Origin: Candidatus Njordarchaeota archaeon
GTDB lineage: Archaea; Asgardarchaeota; Njordarchaeia; Njordarchaeales; Njordarchaeaceae
Length of the DNA stretch: 9,757 nucleotides
Assembly (NCBI GenBank): GCA_029856055.1
Contig: JAHQWF010000078.1
Location: 1 to 9,757, forward strand
Direction of reading: 5' to 3'
Positions 5,184 through 9,757 of this stretch are shown here, piece after piece. Each line of letters begins with the position of its first letter. Within the stretch, counting starts at the first letter, position 1. The notes below the pieces were generated by a model. It saw only the letters and a program-made list of their open reading frames with translations, did no database searches and was not told where the DNA came from. A program made the translations under genes and the position numbers.

Positions 5184-6749
5184 ATGAAAAAAGCTATCTT
5201 GCCTCTATTTTTCATACTCGTTCTAGCTTTATTGCCCATGAATAGTGCTCACTCTATGGCACTAAATTCCTCTATAATCAAGCCTAAAGCAGATGCAGAC
5301 CTAGTGATTCTAACTCCTCACTGGCATGGTATCTACGATGTATATAAGGAAGCCTTCAAAAACTATTGGAAAGATAAAACTGGTCAAGACATAACTATTG
5401 AAATAATGGAGAGAGATACTTCAGAATGCCTAAGATTAGTCAGGGAATGGGCTGGTTCCCCTGAAGCTGATGTCTGGTGGGGTGGTGGCCTAGATGCTTT
5501 TATGATAGCTGAATCTGAAGATTTGTTAGCTCCATTCTACAATGCTAGTGACTCAGAATGGGTTGCAATTAATGATTCTATTCCAGCTACATTATTCGGC
5601 CTACCCCTAAAGGACTTGAATGATACTTATGGTAAGTATAATTGGTGGGGTTCAGCACTAAGCGGTTTTGGGATCATGTACAATAAGCTTTACTTACAGG
5701 AACACAACTTACCAGTTCCAGAAGATTGGGATGATTTAGCTAATCCAATCTATAAGGGTCATCTGACGATGACTCCTCCTAGCAAATCTGGGAGCAATCA
5801 CATGATCGTGGAAATTATACTTCAATCTTATGGTTGGGAAAAGGGTTGGGAGATATTAACTAAAATGTCTGCTAATGTTAGAGAATGGCAGGAAAAGAGT
5901 TATTTAGTTCCACCAGTTGTAGGTGAGGGAGAATATGGTATTGCCCCAGTAATTGACTTTTATGCATTTGGGCAAATTGCTAGTAAAGGTCCTGATGTGA
6001 TAGGATTTATTTATCCTCCAGCAGGTAATGGTTCACACACAGTAATTAACCCAGACAGTATAGCTATCCTAAAGAATGCACCTCATCCAGATATGGCCTA
6101 TGAGTTCGTAAAGTTCGTTTTGAGTTATGATGGACAAAAACTCCTATTCCAAGATCCAATCAATAGGTTGCCTGTAAGACCCGACGTCTATCAAGCGGCT
6201 CCTGAAGGATACTTTAATCCATTTAATGCTAGCTTAACCTTAATGACTTATGATTCTGATTTAGGTTCAAACAGATGGGAAATCGTGAATAATTTATTTG
6301 ACGCCCTCTTAGTTAATAGGCATGGAGAACTCGTAGCTGCATGGTCTGATATAATTTCAGCTAACGCAACATTAAATGATGCAGCGGCCGCTGGTTACGA
6401 TGTTAGTGCTGGTAGAAGCTTACTTGAGGAAGCAATGGATTATTTAGTATCAGTCCCTGTTGATGAAACATGGGTTAACAATAATTATCAAGAATTCAAT
6501 GAGAACGAGACCTTCAGAGAACTGGTAATATCTCAATGGGATGCTTTTGCAATAAGTAAATACCGAAATGCATCTGAATTAGCTTTAGAAGCATCAACAA
6601 CAGTTACGTCTTACGTAATTAATTACTTAAGCTCACTAGCTCAGAGAAATCTATACATGGGACTTGGTGGAGGTTTCATCATCGGTTTAATTATTGGAAT
6701 TATTGGTGCTGCAGTGTACTATAGAAGGAAGTGGCTTGCTGAGGCTTAA
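5184..6749 (+). CDS. ABC importer substrate-binding protein with signal peptide and C-terminal membrane anchor (Fe3+/thiamine-type, COG1840-like)
   Basis: This 521-residue protein captures a substrate outside the cell and delivers it to the permease encoded next. It starts with a signal sequence (MKKAILPLFFILVLALLPMN), probably cleaved near residues 24-25 (AHS/M). The binding domain runs from about 38 to 350, with DLVILTPHWHGIYD, DVWWGGGLDAF, GEYGIAPVIDFYA and INPDSIAILKNAPHP. These are hallmarks of the ferric-ion/thiamine-binding cluster-D/F proteins. A helical, sequon-rich stretch of about 130 residues follows. The chain ends in a membrane helix (about 490-512) and a YRRKWLAEA cytoplasmic tail, so the protein is anchored at its C terminus. 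Nine N-x-S/T sequons suggest a glycosylated surface protein. An upstream TTG at 5130 would add 18 residues, but ATG 5184 gives a canonical signal peptide. Iron is not certain: where ferric-binding proteins usually have Tyr-Tyr, my eye alignment finds Phe-Tyr (259-260). Confidence 0.9.
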   Translation: MKKAILPLFFILVLALLPMNSAHSMALNSSIIKPKADADLVILTPHWHGIYDVYKEAFKNYWKDKTGQDITIEIMERDTSECLRLVREWAGSPEADVWWGGGLDAFMIAESEDLLAPFYNASDSEWVAINDSIPATLFGLPLKDLNDTYGKYNWWGSALSGFGIMYNKLYLQEHNLPVPEDWDDLANPIYKGHLTMTPPSKSGSNHMIVEIILQSYGWEKGWEILTKMSANVREWQEKSYLVPPVVGEGEYGIAPVIDFYAFGQIASKGPDVIGFIYPPAGNGSHTVINPDSIAILKNAPHPDMAYEFVKFVLSYDGQKLLFQDPINRLPVRPDVYQAAPEGYFNPFNASLTLMTYDSDLGSNRWEIVNNLFDALLVNRHGELVAAWSDIISANATLNDAAAAGYDVSAGRSLLEEAMDYLVSVPVDETWVNNNYQEFNENETFRELVISQWDAFAISKYRNASELALEASTTVTSYVINYLSSLAQRNLYMGLGGGFIIGLIIGIIGAAVYYRRKWLAEA

Positions 6750-6750
6750 A

Positions 6751-6776
6751 ATCTTATTTTTGCAATATTTTTTATA
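6751..6776 (+). terminator. T-rich attenuator/terminator between binding-protein and permease genes
   Basis: Runs of T (6756-6761 and 6768-6773) follow the binding-protein stop codon without a hairpin. Partial termination here would leave more binding-protein mRNA than permease mRNA, as is common for ABC importers. Confidence 0.4.
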
Positions 6777-6778
6777 TA
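6771..6778 (+). promoter_or_regulatory. TATA box candidate for the permease-ATPase genes
   Basis: TTTATATA is centred near 6775, which predicts transcription from about 6800. The leader before ATG 6820 would be about 20 bases. No clear Shine-Dalgarno motif is visible in it. Confidence 0.4.
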
Positions 6779-6819
6779 CCTGTTTCTGTATTTTCTGATT
6801 AGTATTTTTATGGTTATGT

Positions 6820-8586
6820 ATGATGCTTGACTTGAAGTCTCTCGTCTCTAGAGGCGTCTTCGAAGAAAAGAAAATTTCATTAATCGCGTTAATGATAAAC
6901 CTTGTGCTACTAACCTTTATTGTTCTTCCTATTTTCGCTATATTAGTAAAAGCATTCATCACTGCTAAAGGAATATCTCTAGAAAACTTCATTATTTTCT
7001 GGTCTAATAGTTACTATAGAGAAGCTTTTTATGCTACTTTTATGGCGGCTATCTTCACAGTAATTACAACTAGCCTTATAGGTATTCCACTAGCATATAT
7101 TCTTGTAAGGTATGATTTTCCTGGAAAGAATTTTTTCTCTATTCTTGTTTTAGTTCCTCTTATAATGCCTCCGTTCGTGGGTGCATTAGGACTATATAAG
7201 ATACTGGGGTTAAGTGGTGTGGTTAATATCCTTCTTGTCAATATGTTTCATATATTAGATAGACCGATTAATTTCCTGTATGGTGACATGTTATTAATCG
7301 CTTTGAGTGACTACGATAAAATTTATTTGCCATATGGCATCGTGCTAATAAATACACTGCATCTATATCCATTAATATACTTGAATTGCGCTGCATCTCT
7401 ATCTAATATTGATCCTTCTTTAGAAGAGCAAGCTGAAAACCTAGGTTCCAGAGGATTCCACTTATTTAGAACGATTACATTCCCTTTAATGCGTCCTGGT
7501 TGGATGGCTGGCGCTGTACTTGTATTTATTTGGACTTTCTCTGATCTTGGGACTCCTCTGATCGTACATTACTTCAAGATGCTGTCTGTTATTGTTTTCT
7601 TTAAGCTATATGAGATCACCGCTGGTAATCCGAGTCCAGTTAGCTATGTTATAGGTTTCATAATGGTGATCTTGTCTTTTATCACGCTTTTCATATCTAG
7701 GAAATACATAAGTTTAAGAAGATACGTCATGCTTTTCGCCGGAGGCAGACATGCGAGAAGGCTTCATAAACCTAGCGATATTAAACTTATTATTGTTTAC
7801 TTATTCTTGATAACTCTGAGTTTATCAGCACTGTCGCCCCACATTGGTTTAACTCTAGTTGCTTTCTCAGAGAGATGGGTATTGACACTTGTCCCAGAGA
7901 AGTTCACTCTAAACAATTTCATTTATGTTGCTCCTTTAGCTGCACCATTCATATTTAGAAGCTTTATTTATTCATTAATCGCTGCTGCAGTAGATATAGT
8001 GCTAGGTGCGTTTATAGCATATATAGTATCGAGAAAACTAATGGTTGGAGGAGATCTTTTAGATTTAATAGCTACTTTACCTCTTGCTGTACCAGGGATT
8101 ATATTTGGTCTAGGTTATTGGGCTTTGTTCTATAAGGTCCCATTATTAGATCCATTATCGTATACACTAATAATATTAACCATATCATATTCCATGAGAA
8201 GATTGCCTTATACTGTTAGAGCTGCTTACGCTGGATTACTGCAAATTGATGAAGCTCTTGAAGAAGCCTCTATAAATCTGGGAGCTACTAGATTAAAAAC
8301 ATTTCGAAGAATTACTTTACCATTGCTGGTTATGAACCTATTTGCTGGCGGCATCCTCTCATTTATCAATGCTCTAATAGAGGTATCAACAACATTCCTA
8401 TTAGTTGTGACAGATAGATATGCGCCAACAACCTGGTTCCTTTACTTCAGAGCCCTTGCAGACCCTCGGAGAGGTCTAGCAATGGCTTCAGCTGTAGGTT
8501 TCTTGTTTGTAGTTATTATTGCTTTAGCTTTATTCATAACTAATAAGATTTTAGGTAGTAGGATGGGATCTGTCTTTAGGTTGTGA
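6820..8586 (+). CDS. ABC importer permease, two fused transmembrane domains (FbpB/AfuB-like)
   Basis: This 588-residue inner-membrane protein contains both halves of the transport channel, as in the ferric-ion permease FbpB/SfuB family. Each half carries an EAA docking motif for the ATPase: EEQAENLG...ITFPL (202-222) and EALEEASINLG...ITLPL (478-500). About twelve hydrophobic segments are visible, six per half, including 22-46, 69-97, 106-126, 172-192, 226-246 and 273-293 in the first. The second half has 323-347, 378-403, 412-437, 446-458, 502-525 and 555-575. A linker at about 296-320, rich in basic residues, joins the halves. The first half has an insertion of roughly 30 residues (about 130-165) that the second lacks, probably an outward-facing loop. 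ATG 6820 and ATG 6823 are both possible starts, differing by one residue. The stop codon overlaps the ribosome site of the ATPase gene, so the two are one transcript. Confidence 0.93.
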   Translation: MMLDLKSLVSRGVFEEKKISLIALMINLVLLTFIVLPIFAILVKAFITAKGISLENFIIFWSNSYYREAFYATFMAAIFTVITTSLIGIPLAYILVRYDFPGKNFFSILVLVPLIMPPFVGALGLYKILGLSGVVNILLVNMFHILDRPINFLYGDMLLIALSDYDKIYLPYGIVLINTLHLYPLIYLNCAASLSNIDPSLEEQAENLGSRGFHLFRTITFPLMRPGWMAGAVLVFIWTFSDLGTPLIVHYFKMLSVIVFFKLYEITAGNPSPVSYVIGFIMVILSFITLFISRKYISLRRYVMLFAGGRHARRLHKPSDIKLIIVYLFLITLSLSALSPHIGLTLVAFSERWVLTLVPEKFTLNNFIYVAPLAAPFIFRSFIYSLIAAAVDIVLGAFIAYIVSRKLMVGGDLLDLIATLPLAVPGIIFGLGYWALFYKVPLLDPLSYTLIILTISYSMRRLPYTVRAAYAGLLQIDEALEEASINLGATRLKTFRRITLPLLVMNLFAGGILSFINALIEVSTTFLLVVTDRYAPTTWFLYFRALADPRRGLAMASAVGFLFVVIIALALFITNKILGSRMGSVFRL

Positions 8587-8590
8587 GGTG
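8585..8590 (+). promoter_or_regulatory. GAGGTG ribosome binding site fixing the ATPase start at GTG 8597
   Basis: GAGGTG is a perfect archaeal Shine-Dalgarno sequence that overlaps the permease TGA stop. It ends six bases before the GTG at 8597. The GTG at 8588 is itself part of this motif and so is unlikely to be the start. Confidence 0.75.
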
Positions 8591-8596
8591 TTTATT

Positions 8597-9676
8597 GTGG
8601 TTAGAGTTAAGTTAATTAATGTGACTAAGAGATTTGGTGATGTAGTCGCTGTAAATAATGTCTCTTTTGAAGTTAAAGAAGGAGAATTATTTACCCTCCT
8701 TGGTCCAAGTGGCTGCGGTAAAACTACTACACTTAGATTAATTGCTGGATTCTATAAACCAGATTTAGGCGAGATTTATTTTGATGATGAACTCATAAAT
8801 GATGTGCCTCCTTATAAGAGAAATACAGGTATGGTTTTCCAGAATTACGCATTATGGCCCCACATGAGAGTTTTTGATAATGTTGCTTATGGACTAAAAC
8901 TTAGGAATTGGCCTCCTAGGAAAATAATAAAGAGAGTTAAAGAAATGTTGCAGTTGGTTGGTTTAGCAGGGAAAGAGAAAAGATATCCATCTGAACTATC
9001 TGGTGGAGAACAGCAGAGAGTTGCTCTAGCTCGAGCTCTAGTTATAGAACCTAGAGTGCTGTTGCTTGATGAACCTTTGAGTAATCTTGACGCTAAACTT
9101 AGGGTCCGAATGAGAAGCGAAATAAAAAAGATACAGAAGAAACTAGGTATAACAACTATTTATGTTACTCATGACCAGGAAGAAGCTTTATCGATATCAG
9201 ATAGAATAGCGGTAATGAATAAAGGAAGGATACACCAGATCGGAGATCCAGTTGAAATTTATGAGAATCCTAAAGATTTATTCGTGGCCGATTTCATAGG
9301 GACAACAAATTTTATTCCAGTTAGAGTCATTGAATTTGATAAGGAATCACATAAAATAACTATCTCGATAGGAGACCAAAAATTAATCACTAGTTTTTAC
9401 GGTAGCGTTGAAACAGGGTCAGAAGTAATTTGTGCAGTTAGGCCTGAGAGCTTAGATATCTTTAAGCTAGATGAGGTCCCTAAAAATAGGCCATACATAA
9501 TCGGCAAAATAGATTTAATAGACTTCTTAGGTAAAATAATAAGATATGAGGTTGAAACAGATTTTGGATTAATTAGAGTGGATACATCGGAGAAATCCTT
9601 GAGAGAAAAATTTAAGGAAGGGGAGAAAGTAGTTATATCGCTTGAACCAGAAAGTGTTAGGATATTTGTTAAATAA
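8597..9676 (+). CDS. ABC importer ATP-binding subunit with TOBE domain (FbpC/PotA-like)
   Basis: This 359-residue ATPase powers the importer. Numbered from GTG 8597, it has Walker A GPSGCGKTT (36-44), a Q-loop FQNYALWPHM (Gln82), a canonical signature LSGGEQQR (134-141), Walker B VLLLDEP (154-160), D-loop SNLDAK and switch His192 in VTHDQEEA. The C-terminal ~120 residues form the regulatory region ending in a TOBE-type domain (VICAVRPESLDIF onward, about 277-357). This is the layout of the ferric-ion, spermidine and sugar importer ATPases (FbpC, PotA, MalK). All catalytic residues are present. It should work as a homodimer beneath the fused permease. A GTG at 8588 would add three residues, but the GAGGTG ribosome site favours 8597. 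The gap to the permease stop is 10 bases. Substrate class must come from the binding protein, since this ATPase family is shared by many importers. Confidence 0.93.
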   Translation: MVRVKLINVTKRFGDVVAVNNVSFEVKEGELFTLLGPSGCGKTTTLRLIAGFYKPDLGEIYFDDELINDVPPYKRNTGMVFQNYALWPHMRVFDNVAYGLKLRNWPPRKIIKRVKEMLQLVGLAGKEKRYPSELSGGEQQRVALARALVIEPRVLLLDEPLSNLDAKLRVRMRSEIKKIQKKLGITTIYVTHDQEEALSISDRIAVMNKGRIHQIGDPVEIYENPKDLFVADFIGTTNFIPVRVIEFDKESHKITISIGDQKLITSFYGSVETGSEVICAVRPESLDIFKLDEVPKNRPYIIGKIDLIDFLGKIIRYEVETDFGLIRVDTSEKSLREKFKEGEKVVISLEPESVRIFVK

Positions 9677-9680
9677 ATAA

Positions 9681-9705
9681 GTTCATTTTTTATTGCTTTT
9701 TCTAT
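9681..9705 (+). terminator. T-tract terminator at the end of the importer operon
   Basis: Two T-runs (about 9686-9691 and 9697-9701) follow the ATPase stop codon with no hairpin, as expected for archaeal termination. Confidence 0.45.
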
Positions 9706-9715
9706 CCAGATAAAA

Positions 9716-9757
9716 TTATTGGTTCTTGCGTTGTCTTATCCTGACCTCATGCCTATC
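9716..9757 (-). CDS. Possible C-terminal end of a convergent gene running off the window
   Basis: On the minus strand 13 codons (DRHEVRIRQRKNQ) are open from the window edge to a TAA at 9716-9718. The other two minus frames are closed near the edge. A basic C-terminal tail and a position just beyond a terminator fit a convergent gene, but 13 codons are far too few to be sure. No product can be proposed. A plus-strand ATG at 9750 is an alternative reading. Confidence 0.25.
   Translation of the reverse strand, partial: DRHEVRIRQRKNQ

Noticed and set aside
6687..7241. Minus-strand open frames at 6687-6992 and 7029-7241
   Set aside because: They overlap the importer genes in antisense, are low in complexity and have no start signals.
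5184..9676. Naming the importer genes fbpABC or assigning iron as the substrate
   Set aside because: Family membership is clear but the ligand-binding residues are not. The tyrosine pair expected for ferric ion is not seen by eye, so no gene symbol is given.
1..9757. Defence island, CRISPR array, integrated element, tRNA or box C/D RNA
   Set aside because: No repeat-spacer pattern, transposase, integrase, cloverleaf or paired RTGATGA/CTGA boxes were found in the intergenic gaps.

Overview
The window looks like a piece of a hyperthermophilic archaeal chromosome, most likely a Desulfurococcales-type Thermoproteota such as Staphylothermus or Ignisphaera. This is inferred from low GC (about a third by eye), AGG/AGA arginine and ATA isoleucine codon use, archaeal TATA boxes, leaderless or GAGGTG-led starts, T-tract gene ends without hairpins, and a protein tyrosine phosphatase of the Sulfolobus SsoPTP type. 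No RNA gene, CRISPR array, insertion sequence or tRNA was seen. No intergenic gap exceeds about 230 bases.

Layout, left to right. (1) The 3' end of a secreted, membrane-anchored protein with an Ig-like domain (to 371, +). (2) A two-gene ABC-2 exporter operon, ATPase then permease, with an 8-base overlap (485-2558, +). (3) A class V aminotransferase that keeps only its N-terminal part and perhaps its last helix (2675-3064, +); it lacks the PLP lysine region and is probably a decayed gene. (4) Two minus-strand genes: an SsoPTP-like phosphatase (3078-3533) and an M20 metallopeptidase (3631-4959). (5) A divergent promoter region (4960-5183) with two inverted repeats. (6) A complete ferric-ion/thiamine-type ABC importer (5184-9676, +): a substrate-binding protein with a signal peptide and a C-terminal membrane anchor, a fused double-domain permease, and an ATPase with a TOBE domain. 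(7) A short tail (9677-9757) with a terminator-like T-tract and possibly the end of a convergent gene.

The importer genes form one functional unit. The binding protein is held on the outer face of the membrane, the 588-residue permease supplies both halves of the channel, and the ATPase acts as a homodimer. A T-tract and a new TATA box between the binding-protein and permease genes suggest the binding protein is expressed separately from, and probably above, the transport core. The ABC-2 pair is a separate exporter of unknown substrate. The phosphatase and peptidase are probably independent housekeeping genes. I found no clearly new multi-gene system. The most interesting points are the internally deleted aminotransferase, the palindrome upstream of the importer, and unusual features of the binding protein and permease.
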